A DNA stretch of 64,000 nucleotides from Pyxidicoccus caerfyrddinensis (GTDB lineage: Bacteria; Myxococcota; Myxococcia; Myxococcales; Myxococcaceae). The stretch spans positions 402,244 through 466,243 of the forward strand of contig NZ_JAAIYA010000010.1 in NCBI RefSeq assembly GCF_010894405.1, given 5' to 3'. Position 1 is the first letter of the stretch. The number at the start of each line of letters is the position of its first letter. The position numbers and the translations under genes were made by a program. A model generated the notes under the pieces. The model was not told where the DNA came from. It ran no database searches and saw only the letters and a list, made by a program, of their open reading frames with translations. Positions 16,838 through 25,495 of the stretch are shown here, piece by piece.

Positions 16838-18631
16838 CTACTCCTTGCCGCCCTTGTGCGGCAGGAGCGTGTCCACCATCCCCTTGAGGGACTGCTTGAG
16901 GATGCCACCCGAGTTGACGTCGCCCTTCATCAGCGCCTGGGCGTAGTGCTTCGCCTGCTCGAAGGAGATGTGCGGCGGGAGCAGCGGCACGTCGGGGTCC
17001 ACATACGCCTCGAAGACGACGGGCCGGTCCGAGCTGAGCGCTTCATCCCACGCGCGCGCGAGCGACTCCGGCCGGTCCACGCGAATCCCCTTGAGGCCGA
17101 TGGACTCCGCGTAGCGCGCGTAGGGGAAGTCGGGCAGGTCCTGCGTCGCGGGCAGCTTCGGGTCTCCGGCCAGCACGCGCTGCTCCCACGTCACCATGTT
17201 GAGGTCGCGGTTGTTGAGGACGAGGACGATGAAGCGCGGGTCCTTCCACTCGCGCCAGTACTTCGCCACCGTGACGAGCTCGCCATTGCCGCTCATCTGC
17301 ATGGCGCCGTCGCCCACCACGGCGAGGACGGGCCGGTGCGGGAAGGCGAACTTCGCGCCGATGGCGTACGGCACCGCGCAGCCCATGGTGGCCAGGTTGC
17401 CGGACAGCGACGCCATCATCCCCTTGCGAATCTGGAGGTACTGCGCGAACCAGCTCGTCCCCGAGCCCGAGTCCGCCGTGAGGATGACATCGTCGGGCAG
17501 CTTCGGTGACAGCTCGAAGAAGACGCGCCGCGGGTTGAGCGGGTTGGCGGACTCCATGGCCAGCGCCTCGGCCGTCTTGCCCCACTGACGCACGCTCTTC
17601 TCCACGGTGTCGCGCCAGCTCCGGTCCTGCTTGCGCTGGAGCAGCGGAATCAGCGCGCGCAGCGTCTCCTGACTGTCGCCCACCAAGGCGACTTCCATCG
17701 GGTAGCGGAGGGCGAGCATCCGGCCGTCGACGTCAATCTGGACGCCCCGCGCCTGCCCTTCCTTGGGCAGGAACTCCGAGTACGGGAAGCTGCTGCCCAC
17801 CATCAGCAGGGTGTCGCAGTCGGACATCAGGTCCCAGCTCGCCTTGGTGCCGAGCAGACCGATGGAGCCGGTAACGAAGGGCAGGTCATCCGGCAGCACG
17901 GCCTTGCCGAGCAGCGCCTTGGCCACGCCCGCGCCGAGTAGCTCCGCCACCTGGACGACTTCGTCGGCGGCGTTCATCGCGCCGGCGCCCACGAGCATGG
18001 CCACCTTCTTCCCCGCGTTGAGCACGTCCGCCGCGCGCCGCAGGTCCGGGTCGCGAGGCAGGACGCGCGGCACGCTGTAGCCCACGCTGGAGTGGACGGT
18101 GCCATGGGCGCGCTCGGGCTTCTGGTACGTCTCCTCCTGGATGTCGTTGGGGAGGATGATGCACGTCACGGTGCGCTCGTAGAGGGCGACGCGCACCGCC
18201 CGGTCCACCGCGTGGCGCACGGCGGAGGGATTGGTCACCATGGTGACGTACTCGCTGGCCACGTCCTTGAAGAGGGACAACAGGTCCACTTCCTGCTGGT
18301 AGTGACCGCCGAGCACCGCGCGCGACTGCTGCCCGACGATGGCCACCACGGGCTGGTGGTCCAACTTCGCGTCGTAGAGCCCGTTGAGCAGGTGGATGGC
18401 GCCGGGGCCCGAGGTGGCCAGACACACCCCGGGCTGCCCGGTGAACTTGGCGTGGGCGCACGCCATGAAGGCGGCCATCTCCTCGTGGCGGGCCTGGACG
18501 AAGTCGAACTCGGAGGTGCGCCCGAGCGCGCCGAGGATGCCGTTGATGCCATCACCGGGGTAGCCGTAGATGCGGCGGACGCCCCACTGTGAGAGGCGGT
18601 AGAGGAGGTAGTCGGCGACGGTGGCGCTCAT
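16838..18631 (-). CDS. Thiamine-diphosphate-dependent oxidase/decarboxylase, pyruvate oxidase (PoxB)-like
   Basis: The 597-residue protein shows the three-domain layout of the pyruvate oxidase/acetolactate synthase family. There is an N-terminal pyrimidine-binding domain with the catalytic Glu in QARHEEMAAFMACAHAKF, and a central domain with GAGAMNAADEV and DVDGRMLALRYP. The C-terminal diphosphate-binding motif is GDGAMQMSGNGEL ending in LVLNN. Pyruvate oxidases convert pyruvate to acetate and CO2 and feed electrons to quinone at the membrane. Substrate choice within the family cannot be fixed from sequence. It is monocistronic and convergent with the formate dehydrogenase operon. Confidence 0.8.
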   Translation of the reverse strand: MSATVADYLLYRLSQWGVRRIYGYPGDGINGILGALGRTSEFDFVQARHEEMAAFMACAHAKFTGQPGVCLATSGPGAIHLLNGLYDAKLDHQPVVAIVGQQSRAVLGGHYQQEVDLLSLFKDVASEYVTMVTNPSAVRHAVDRAVRVALYERTVTCIILPNDIQEETYQKPERAHGTVHSSVGYSVPRVLPRDPDLRRAADVLNAGKKVAMLVGAGAMNAADEVVQVAELLGAGVAKALLGKAVLPDDLPFVTGSIGLLGTKASWDLMSDCDTLLMVGSSFPYSEFLPKEGQARGVQIDVDGRMLALRYPMEVALVGDSQETLRALIPLLQRKQDRSWRDTVEKSVRQWGKTAEALAMESANPLNPRRVFFELSPKLPDDVILTADSGSGTSWFAQYLQIRKGMMASLSGNLATMGCAVPYAIGAKFAFPHRPVLAVVGDGAMQMSGNGELVTVAKYWREWKDPRFIVLVLNNRDLNMVTWEQRVLAGDPKLPATQDLPDFPYARYAESIGLKGIRVDRPESLARAWDEALSSDRPVVFEAYVDPDVPLLPPHISFEQAKHYAQALMKGDVNSGGILKQSLKGMVDTLLPHKGGKE

Positions 18632-18743
18632 GGGTTCCCCGGGGCTGGAGCCAGCAGGGTCAACCTGGGCACACCTCGGGTGCAGGGGAAGAAGACCGGG
18701 CAGTCAGCCAGGCCCTCCTCCGCCGTGCTCTGCCCTCAGGCAG

Positions 18744-20024
18744 TCACTCCGCCTCCGCCACGTCCTTCTCGAGGCCCACGTTGGTGGCGGCGCGGTTGTA
18801 GACGGCCTCGTCGAGCAGCCCCTCCTCGCGGGCGACCAGCACCGGCACGAGCATCTGTCCGGTGACGTTGGTGAGCGTGCGCATCATGTCGAGCACGCGG
18901 TCGATGGCGAGGAGATAGCCCAGGCCCTCCAGCGGCAGGCCCGCGGAGCTGAGCACCACGGTGGCCATGACCACCGCGGTGCCGGGCACGCCCGCGGTGC
19001 CGAAGCTGCCCAGCACGGACGCGAGGAGGATGATGAAGTACTGCGACGCGGACAGCTGCAGGCCGAAGTACTGCGCGACGAAGAGCGAGGCGATGGCCGG
19101 GTAGATGGCGCCGCAGCCGTCCATCTTGATGCTCGCGCCCAGCGGCACGGCGAAGGCCGCGTAGTCCTTGTTGACGCCCAGGTTGTGCGTGACGCTGCGC
19201 AGGGCCACCGGCATGGACGCGAAGCTGGACGAGCTGACGAAGGCCACCTGCATGCCGGGCGCGGCGCCGCGGAAGAAGCGCAGGGGGTTGAGCCCGTGCG
19301 CCAGCAGCAGGCCGCCGTAGACGAAGACGACGTGCAGCGCGCACGCGAGGTAGAGCGCGAACACGAGGCGGCCCAGGGGCAGCAGGCGCTCGAAGCCGTA
19401 GGTGCCCACGAGGGCGGCGATGAGGCCGAAGGTGCCCAGCGGGGTCAGCTCCAGCACGAAGCGCGTGACTTGAATCATCGCGTCGCTGGCCTCGCGGACC
19501 AGCTCGCGCAGGCGCGCCGTCTTCGCGCCCAGCTTGACGAGGGCGAAGCCGAGGAGGCCGGCGAAGAAGATGACCTGGAGGATCTTCCCTCCAGCGAGCG
19601 CGGCAAAGGGGTTGGTGGGCACGACGTCGAGGAGGACCTGCACGGGGCCGGGGACCTCGCGCGGGGTATAGGACTCGGCGAGCTGGAGCTGACCCACGCC
19701 GACGCCGGGCTTGAGCAGGGTGCCGGTGCCGAGCCCCACGCCGACGGCGAGCGCGGCGGTGATGGCGAACCAGAGGAACGTCTTCCCGCCGAGCGCGGCC
19801 ACGCTCTTCTGCCCGTGGAGCGCGGCCACCGCGTTGATGACCGCGAAGAACACCAGCGGCGTGGCGATCATCTTGATGAGGTTGACGTAGAGCGTGCCCA
19901 GCGGCTGGAACCACGGGCCCGCGGGAGGCCCCACCAGCCAGCCGACCAGCGCCCCGAGCACGAAGCCCCCGAGCACACGCTGCCAGAAGGGAATGCGGAA
20001 CCAGGCGGAGAAGAGCGTCTTCAC
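18744..20024 (-). CDS. Dicarboxylate/amino acid:cation symporter (DAACS family)
   Basis: The 426-residue membrane protein matches the GltP/DctA family. It opens with FWQRVLGGFVLGALVGWLVGP and has the serine-rich hairpin loop SSSSFASMPVAL. The family motif KMDGCGAIYPAIASLF replaces the usual NMDGTA form, and the second hairpin is GTAGVPGTAVVMATVVL. It imports dicarboxylates or acidic amino acids with Na+ or H+. The start is GTG at 20024, preceded by GAGGTG. There is no ATG near the N-terminus in this frame. Confidence 0.87.
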   Translation of the reverse strand: MKTLFSAWFRIPFWQRVLGGFVLGALVGWLVGPPAGPWFQPLGTLYVNLIKMIATPLVFFAVINAVAALHGQKSVAALGGKTFLWFAITAALAVGVGLGTGTLLKPGVGVGQLQLAESYTPREVPGPVQVLLDVVPTNPFAALAGGKILQVIFFAGLLGFALVKLGAKTARLRELVREASDAMIQVTRFVLELTPLGTFGLIAALVGTYGFERLLPLGRLVFALYLACALHVVFVYGGLLLAHGLNPLRFFRGAAPGMQVAFVSSSSFASMPVALRSVTHNLGVNKDYAAFAVPLGASIKMDGCGAIYPAIASLFVAQYFGLQLSASQYFIILLASVLGSFGTAGVPGTAVVMATVVLSSAGLPLEGLGYLLAIDRVLDMMRTLTNVTGQMLVPVLVAREEGLLDEAVYNRAATNVGLEKDVAEAE

Positions 20025-20222
20025 GGTGGGCACCTCGCGGAGCGACGGCGGACGATAACGGAGTGCCTGGGGGCGCGCAGGAGTTCGCGGGCGGGACGGA
20101 GTTGAAGTGTCCGTGGACGGGGACACCGCCTCTGAAGCTGGATGGCGGCTGGGCCCGGAAAGCGCGAAGTGCGGGAGTGAAGCGGGCTGCTGCTGCCCGG
20201 CCCGTCGCTTGCTGAGGAGGCC

Positions 20223-21140
20223 GTGGGGGCATTGACGACCGTGGCCGTGCACAGCACGCTTCAGGGCATGGGACGGCACGCGAACGAACGTGGAGAGGCC
20301 TTCCCCCGGGCCCCCACGCAAGCGGAGTGGGATGTGATGGGACCGGAGGAGCGGGCGCGGGTGGTGGAGTCCCTGCCCGATGAAGTGACGGACGAAGAGC
20401 TGGCGATGCCGGAGGGCGACCTCCACTACTACGGCAAGGCGGATACGCGGGACGCGCTCCTGGGCTACTTCGGCCGCAAGAAGCGCAAGGTCTATATCGG
20501 CTCGGAGCTCCCCATCTACTACCCGGGTGAGCGGCGCTTCGCCCCGGACCTGCTGGTGGTGCTCGATGCCGAGCCCCACAAGCGAGGCAAGTGGATGGTC
20601 AGCAAGGAGGGAAAGGGCCTGGACTGGGTCATGGAGGTCCACGTCGGCGGCGACCGCAAGAAGGACGCCGAATACAACGTGAAGCGCTACGCCCGGCTGG
20701 GCATCCCCGAGTACTTCATCTACGACCGCTCGAAGGAGGCGCTGCTGGGGTATCGGCTGGCGACTCCCGAGGCGCGGACGTACACGCCCATGACGCCCAG
20801 GCAGGGGCGCTTCGTCTCACAGACGCTGGGTCTGGAGCTGGAGGTCGTGGACGAGAAACTGCGACTGTGGGCGGGAGACGAGCTGCTGCTCGAATCCGCA
20901 GAGCTACTGGAGCGCATGCAGGGGATGATGGAGCAGGTCCAGCGCCGCGCGGATGAGGCGACGCTGCGGAACCAGGACCTGGAGCGCCGCCTGGCGGAAG
21001 CAGCCCGACTGCGCGAGGAAGAAACCCGCCGCCGCGAGGAAGAAACCCGCCTGCGCCAGGAAGAAACCCGTCGCCGAGAGGACGCCGAGCGCCGCCTGGC
21101 CGAGCTGGAGGCCCGGCTGGGCCAGCGCCAGCCCCACTGA
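20223..21140 (+). CDS. Uma2-family (DUF820) restriction-endonuclease-fold protein with coiled-coil tail
   Basis: The 305-residue protein contains a PD-(D/E)xK-fold Uma2 domain at about residues 40-200, with FAPDLLVVLD, DWVMEVHVGGDRKKDAEYNVKRY and GIPEYFIYDR. A C-terminal coiled coil of about 75 residues follows. Within it, 21 bp are repeated three times in tandem (21012-21074), giving the heptad pattern REEETRR. Uma2 proteins are widespread in myxobacteria and cyanobacteria, often near mobile DNA; their targets are unknown. The start is uncertain: GTG 20223 lies two bases after GAGGAGG, while TTG 20232, GTG 20241 and ATG 20268 are also in frame. Confidence 0.7.
   Translation: MGALTTVAVHSTLQGMGRHANERGEAFPRAPTQAEWDVMGPEERARVVESLPDEVTDEELAMPEGDLHYYGKADTRDALLGYFGRKKRKVYIGSELPIYYPGERRFAPDLLVVLDAEPHKRGKWMVSKEGKGLDWVMEVHVGGDRKKDAEYNVKRYARLGIPEYFIYDRSKEALLGYRLATPEARTYTPMTPRQGRFVSQTLGLELEVVDEKLRLWAGDELLLESAELLERMQGMMEQVQRRADEATLRNQDLERRLAEAARLREEETRRREEETRLRQEETRRREDAERRLAELEARLGQRQPH
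21012..21074 (+). repeat. 21-bp tandem repeat, three copies, inside the Uma2 gene
   Basis: Units at 21012-21032, 21033-21053 and 21054-21074 share CGAGGAAGAAACCCG or a close variant and encode one heptad each. The unit length preserves both reading frame and heptad phase, so copy number could change without breaking the protein. Confidence 0.85.
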
Positions 21141-21271
21141 CCTCCCCGGCTGATCCGGTTTTTCCCCTGCCCTCCTCACCCGGGGGGCAGGTAGGAGGCG
21201 GTCGCCCCCCCGGCTGGCGGAGCCCATCCCCTCAGCAGGGTCTCCCCTTCGGGCCCGAGGAGCGATACACC

Positions 21272-22387
21272 TTGGCCACCATGGCCGAGACCTCTTCGCT
21301 CAACATCCCCACTGTCGACCTCGCCGACCTCGCGTCGGAAGACCCGGCGCGTATCGAGCGCGGCGCCGCGGCGCTCCGTGAGGCGTTTGGCGTCTTCGGT
21401 CTCGTGTACCTGAAGAACCACGGCGTCGACACGCAGGCCCTCAACCGCTTCTACGACGCGTTCGCCGAGTTCATCGCCCGCCCCGCCGAGGTCAAGAAGC
21501 CCTACGGCCGCGCCGACATCTGGTACCAGCGCGGCTGGACGCCCCCGAACACCGAGGTCGCCGTCGCGGGCAACGGCCAGCCGGACTTCAAGGAGTGCTA
21601 CTTCGTCGCGCCGTACCCCAACGACGAGCAGTCCGCCATGGAGTTCCCCGAGCTGTACCCGGAGAACGTCTGGCCCCCGGACGCGCCCGCCTACTTCCAG
21701 GACGGCATCATGCAGCTGGGCCGCTCGCTCCACGAGGCCGGCCTGAAGCTGCTGCGCGGCTCGGCCCTGGCGCTGGGCCTGCCGGAGACGGTGTTCTCCG
21801 ACTACTGCCAGCGCGCCCCGCACGTCACGCGCGCGCTCCAGTACCTGCCGCTCACCGCGTCGCAGGTGAACACGGACATCGTCTGGGGCGAGGAGCACAC
21901 CGACTTCAACCTGCTCACGCTGCTGCCCGGAGGCCGGTTCCTCGACCCGGCCGGACGCGCGGCGCCGGGCCCCGACAACAAGAGCGGCCTGTACCTCCGC
22001 ACCCGCGCGACGGCCGAGGACCCGAAGGGGCAGATGGTGCGCGGCACCGCCCCCGCCGGCTGCATCGTGGCCCAGGTGGGCCAGCAGCTGGAGATCCTCA
22101 CGGGCGGCACCTTCCTGGCCACGCCCCACGTCATCACCGCCCCGGGCTCGGCGGGCTGGCAGCGCCAGTCCGCCGCGCACTTCATGCACGTGCACACGAG
22201 CGCGGTGCTCTACCCGCTGCCGAAGTTCCGCACCCCCGACGCCGTCCGGAACTACGCGCCGCCGGTGCTCGCGGGCACGTACGACATCAAGACGCTCGTG
22301 GACATCGGCCTCGCGCCCCCGAGCGCGCTCGACAAGCTGGGCTACCGCCACTACGACCGCCTCAACCGCCAGCGCTCCGAGTCGTAG
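21272..22387 (+). CDS. Fe(II)/2-oxoglutarate-dependent oxygenase, isopenicillin-N-synthase-like
   Basis: The 371-residue enzyme has the DIOX_N-type N-terminal region (NIPTVDLADLAS, then FGVFGLVYLKNHGV) and a double-stranded beta-helix core. The iron ligands are His209 and Asp211 in EEHTDFNLLTLL and His286 in ATPHVI. An R-x-S motif for 2-oxoglutarate follows in WQRQSAAHF. The family hydroxylates or cyclises small molecules, amino acids or hormones. The TTG start at 21272 lies nine bases after GAGGAG; the in-frame ATG at 21281 is the alternative. The gene stands alone, with no biosynthetic genes adjacent. Confidence 0.8.
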   Translation: MATMAETSSLNIPTVDLADLASEDPARIERGAAALREAFGVFGLVYLKNHGVDTQALNRFYDAFAEFIARPAEVKKPYGRADIWYQRGWTPPNTEVAVAGNGQPDFKECYFVAPYPNDEQSAMEFPELYPENVWPPDAPAYFQDGIMQLGRSLHEAGLKLLRGSALALGLPETVFSDYCQRAPHVTRALQYLPLTASQVNTDIVWGEEHTDFNLLTLLPGGRFLDPAGRAAPGPDNKSGLYLRTRATAEDPKGQMVRGTAPAGCIVAQVGQQLEILTGGTFLATPHVITAPGSAGWQRQSAAHFMHVHTSAVLYPLPKFRTPDAVRNYAPPVLAGTYDIKTLVDIGLAPPSALDKLGYRHYDRLNRQRSES

Positions 22388-22424
22388 GCGTCGCTGATAC
22401 AGCGAAACACAATCACAGCTCATA

Positions 22425-22465
22425 CAATCATAAACACAGACATTTTTCGTCTGTGTTTATGATTG
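22425..22465. repeat. Perfect 17-bp AT-rich inverted repeat (hairpin) downstream of the oxygenase gene
   Basis: CAATCATAAACACAGAC (22425-22441) and GTCTGTGTTTATGATTG (22449-22465) are exact reverse complements separated by seven bases. The arms are about 35 percent GC in otherwise very GC-rich DNA. It may terminate the oxygenase transcript, but there is no T-run after it, and an operator or element end is equally possible. Confidence 0.7.
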
Positions 22466-22519
22466 CATTTGACCTTCGCCGCGTCCGGCGTGTCCCGTCC
22501 GGGGCACCCGTCGCTCGCG

Positions 22520-22708
22520 AAACTGACTGATAATCCGTTCATGTAGGCATTGCTGGTTTGTGCGCCGCCCCGGCACCGGTGCGCGCTCGCGGTCCGCCCG
22601 CCCAAAACTGACTGAAGGCCTGTTCATGTAGGCATTGCCCTTTGCGGCCCCTCCTCCGGACCGCGCCGCGACCCCGGAAAAATGGCTGAAGACGCGTTCA
22701 TGTAGGCA
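22520..22708 (+). repeat. Three phased copies of a bipartite motif, AAACTGACTGA-N6-GTTCATGTAGGCA
   Basis: Copy 1 has its cores at 22520-22530 and 22537-22553. Copy 2 is at 22604-22615 and 22622-22638. Copy 3, more diverged in its left core (AAAATGGCTGA), is at 22679-22689 and 22696-22708. The right core GTTCATGTAGGCA is identical in all three, and ATTGC follows in the first two. The six bases between cores differ completely, but their number does not. Copies are 85 and 74 bases apart, near eight and seven helical turns, so all would face one side of the DNA. Each right core contains ATG directly followed by TAG. I do not recognise this family. Confidence 0.75.
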
Positions 22709-22909
22709 CGCCACTTACTGCACGGCGTCGCCACGTGGTGGCGACTGTCATTGAGACAACACGACCGGGCGACTTCAGGTCCTCTTGCTCAACGCTTCAA
22801 GCCGGCACCGACGTTCGCCGTCGCATCGCGGAGCGCCCCCAAGCTAATGAGACCGCACGCCCGACCCGGCGCGGTCGGCAGAGGACGACGAGCGCCACCT
22901 CCCAGCACG

Positions 22910-25495
22910 ATGCCCGACCTCATCGACTTCAAGTCGCTCTTCGAAGCCTCGCCCAACCCCTACATGCTGCTGGACCGCGAGCTGAGGTACGTCGCGGCCA
23001 ATACCGCCTATCTCCGGGTGACCGCGAGCCGGCTCGAGAACCTCCTCGGGCGTTACGTCCTCGACGCGTTCCCGAACGACCCCGACAACCCCGACAACGC
23101 CAGCGCGCGCATGCTGAGGGAGTCCTTCGCCCGGGTCCTCAGGGAGCGCGTCCCGGACAGCCTCGCGCTGGTTCCCTACCGCGTGCCCCGGGAGACGGAC
23201 CACGGCACGGCCGTCGAGGAGCGGTACTGGAGCGCCACCCACACGCCCATCCTCGATGCCGCCAGGGAAGTGACCTTCATCCTCCAGCACACCGTGGAGG
23301 TCACCGAGCTGCAGCGGCTGAAGCAGGCGGTGCAGGCGCAAGACCTGGCCGATACCTCGCGGGAGCAGGTCGAAGCGGGGCTCCTCGAGCGCGCCCAGCT
23401 CGTCCAGGAAGCCAACCTGACGCTGGACGCGGAGCGGCGCCACCTGCGCCGCCTCTTCGAACAGGCGCCCGGCTTCATGTGCTTCCTCCGCGGGCGACAG
23501 CACGTCTTCGAGCTCGTCAACAAGGCCTACTACCAGCTCGTCGGGCACCGGGAGATCATCGGCCGGCCCGTCCGGGACGCGCTGCCCGAGGTGGCGGGAC
23601 AGGGCTACTTCGAGCTGCTCGACGGCGTCGTCACCACGGGCAAGGCCTTCGTCGGCCATGGCCTGAAGGTCCTCCTCCAGCGGGACCCCGGCGCACCGCT
23701 CGACGAGGTCTACATCGACCTGATGTACCAGCCCGTCATCGAGCCGGACGGGCGCATCTCCGGCATCTTCGTCCAGGGCCACGACATCACCGAGCAGAAG
23801 CGCGCGCAGGACGAGCTGCGCCGCTATCGCGACCACCTGGAGGACCTGGTCCGCGAGCGCACCCGCGCCCTCGAGGACAGCGAGGCCGAGCGCCGGCAGA
23901 CCGAGGCCGCGCTGCGGCAGGCTCAGAAGATGGAAGCGGTGGGCAAGCTCACCGGCGGCGTGGCGCACGACTTCAACAACCTGCTCCAGGTCATCGGCGG
24001 CAACCTCCAGCTCCTGGACCGGGAGCTGGGCACCAACGGGCCAGCCCGGCGGCGTGTCACCACCGCCATGGGCGCCGTCGACCGTGGCGCCCGGCTCGCG
24101 GCGCAGCTGCTCGCCTTCGCCCGGCAGCAGCCGCTGGAGCCTACCGTCATCAACCTCGGCCGCCTGCTGCGCGGCATGGACGACCTGCTGCGCCGCGCGC
24201 TCGGGGAGGACGTGGAGCTGGAGACCATCATCGGCGGTGGCCTCTGGAACACGTTCGCCGACCCCAACCAGCTCGAGAACGTCATCCTCAACCTGGCTAT
24301 CAACGCCCGCGACGCCATGGACAGCGAGGGCAAGCTGACCCTCGAGGCCGGCAACGCGATGCTGGACGACCACTACGCCCAGCTGCACCCGGAGGCAGCG
24401 GCCGGCCAGTACGTGCTGCTGGCCGTCTCCGACACCGGCTGCGGCATGTCGCCGGAGGTCATGGAGCGCGCCTTCGAGCCCTTCTTCACGACCAAGCCCG
24501 AGGGCCGCGGCACGGGGCTCGGGCTGAGCATGGTGTATGGCTTCGTCAAGCAGAGCGGCGGCCACATCAAGATCTACAGCGAGGTGGGGCACGGGACGAC
24601 CATCAAGATCTACCTCCCCCGCTCACTCCAGGCGGAGGTCGCGCGCACCGACACCGTCATGGAGCAGGTCGAGGGCGGCACGGAGACGCTGCTCGTCGTC
24701 GAGGACGACCCCGAGGTGCGCGCCACCGCAGTGGAGCTGCTGACGGAGCTGGGCTACCACGTGCTCAAGGCCTCGGACGGCGTCAGCGCGCTCGCGGTGC
24801 TCCAGAGCGGCATCCCCATCGACCTGCTCTTCACCGACGTGGTGATGCCGGGCCCGCTGCGCAGTCCCGAGCTGGCAAGGCAGGCCCGGGCGCTGCTACC
24901 GGACCTCGAGGTGCTCTTCACGTCGGGCTACACGGAGAACGCCATCGTCCACGGCGGCCGGCTGGACCCGGGCGTCCACCTGCTGAGCAAGCCCTACCGG
25001 CGGGAGGACCTGGCCCGCAAGGTGCGCCAGTTGCTCCGGACCCGCCAGCAGCGGCTCGCGGACCGCGAGACGCTGGCGGCGGCGGCCGCGCGCACCGGGC
25101 CGGAGCGAGCTCCCGCGAAGGCGGCCCCGCTGCGCATCCTCTTCGTGGAGGACGACGAGCAGATCCGCCTCCCCGCGAGTGAGTTGCTGGAGAGCCTGGG
25201 GCACGATGTGCTCGCCGTCGCGAGCGCGGAGGAGGCCCAGGAGGTGCTGGCCAGCTCGCACATCGACATCCTCTTCACCGACGTGAGCCTGCCCGGCATG
25301 TCGGGCGTGGAGCTGGCGCGCCGGGCCCTCGTCGCCGAGCCGGGACTGGGCGTCATCATCGCCTCCGGCCACGGCGGCAACCTGACTCAGGGGAGCGGAG
25401 ACGCGCTGTCGCGGGCGGTGGTGTTGCCGAAGCCGTACGACCTCACCCGGCTGGAGCGGGCCCTCGAGAAGCTGGGGCGCTCGCGCTCAGAATGA
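22910..25495 (+). CDS. Hybrid sensor histidine kinase: PAS-PAS-HisKA-HATPase-REC-REC
   Basis: The 861-residue protein has no membrane helix and is probably a cytoplasmic sensor. In order it holds PAS (about 5-120), a helical linker, PAS (about 175-300, ending FVQGHDITEQKRAQDE), coiled coil, and HisKA with phospho-acceptor His353 in GGVAHDFNNLLQ. Then come HATPase (N-box NLAINARDAMD, G-boxes DTGCGM and GRGTGLGLSM) and two receiver domains with acceptor Asp643 and Asp791. Two receivers on one kinase suggest a phosphorelay. The start at 22910 precedes the PAS domain; ATG 22847 is an alternative, and neither has a clear ribosome binding site. Its 3' end overlaps the convergent LytTR gene by nine bases. 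Confidence 0.85.
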   Translation: MPDLIDFKSLFEASPNPYMLLDRELRYVAANTAYLRVTASRLENLLGRYVLDAFPNDPDNPDNASARMLRESFARVLRERVPDSLALVPYRVPRETDHGTAVEERYWSATHTPILDAAREVTFILQHTVEVTELQRLKQAVQAQDLADTSREQVEAGLLERAQLVQEANLTLDAERRHLRRLFEQAPGFMCFLRGRQHVFELVNKAYYQLVGHREIIGRPVRDALPEVAGQGYFELLDGVVTTGKAFVGHGLKVLLQRDPGAPLDEVYIDLMYQPVIEPDGRISGIFVQGHDITEQKRAQDELRRYRDHLEDLVRERTRALEDSEAERRQTEAALRQAQKMEAVGKLTGGVAHDFNNLLQVIGGNLQLLDRELGTNGPARRRVTTAMGAVDRGARLAAQLLAFARQQPLEPTVINLGRLLRGMDDLLRRALGEDVELETIIGGGLWNTFADPNQLENVILNLAINARDAMDSEGKLTLEAGNAMLDDHYAQLHPEAAAGQYVLLAVSDTGCGMSPEVMERAFEPFFTTKPEGRGTGLGLSMVYGFVKQSGGHIKIYSEVGHGTTIKIYLPRSLQAEVARTDTVMEQVEGGTETLLVVEDDPEVRATAVELLTELGYHVLKASDGVSALAVLQSGIPIDLLFTDVVMPGPLRSPELARQARALLPDLEVLFTSGYTENAIVHGGRLDPGVHLLSKPYRREDLARKVRQLLRTRQQRLADRETLAAAAARTGPERAPAKAAPLRILFVEDDEQIRLPASELLESLGHDVLAVASAEEAQEVLASSHIDILFTDVSLPGMSGVELARRALVAEPGLGVIIASGHGGNLTQGSGDALSRAVVLPKPYDLTRLERALEKLGRSRSE

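Larger units (their letters stand above)
22388..22909. other. 522-bp non-coding region with hairpin and phased repeats
   Basis: No conventional gene is visible between the oxygenase and the hybrid kinase. In order, it holds the AT-rich hairpin (22425-22465), three copies of a two-part motif (22520-22708), and about 200 bp of plain GC-rich DNA before the kinase start. GC content drops sharply only at the hairpin and in the conserved motif cores. Confidence 0.8.

Noticed and set aside
11598..18631. Single metabolic operon of formate dehydrogenase and pyruvate oxidase
   Set aside because: The pyruvate-oxidase-like gene is on the opposite strand and convergent, so any link is only functional guesswork.
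22520..22708. CRISPR array
   Set aside because: Only three units, the repeats are not identical throughout, spacer lengths differ (about 50 and 40 bp) and no cas gene is near.
22388..22909. Retron msr/msd locus, since myxobacteria carry retrons
   Set aside because: No reverse transcriptase gene is adjacent, and the inverted repeats do not have the msr/msd layout.
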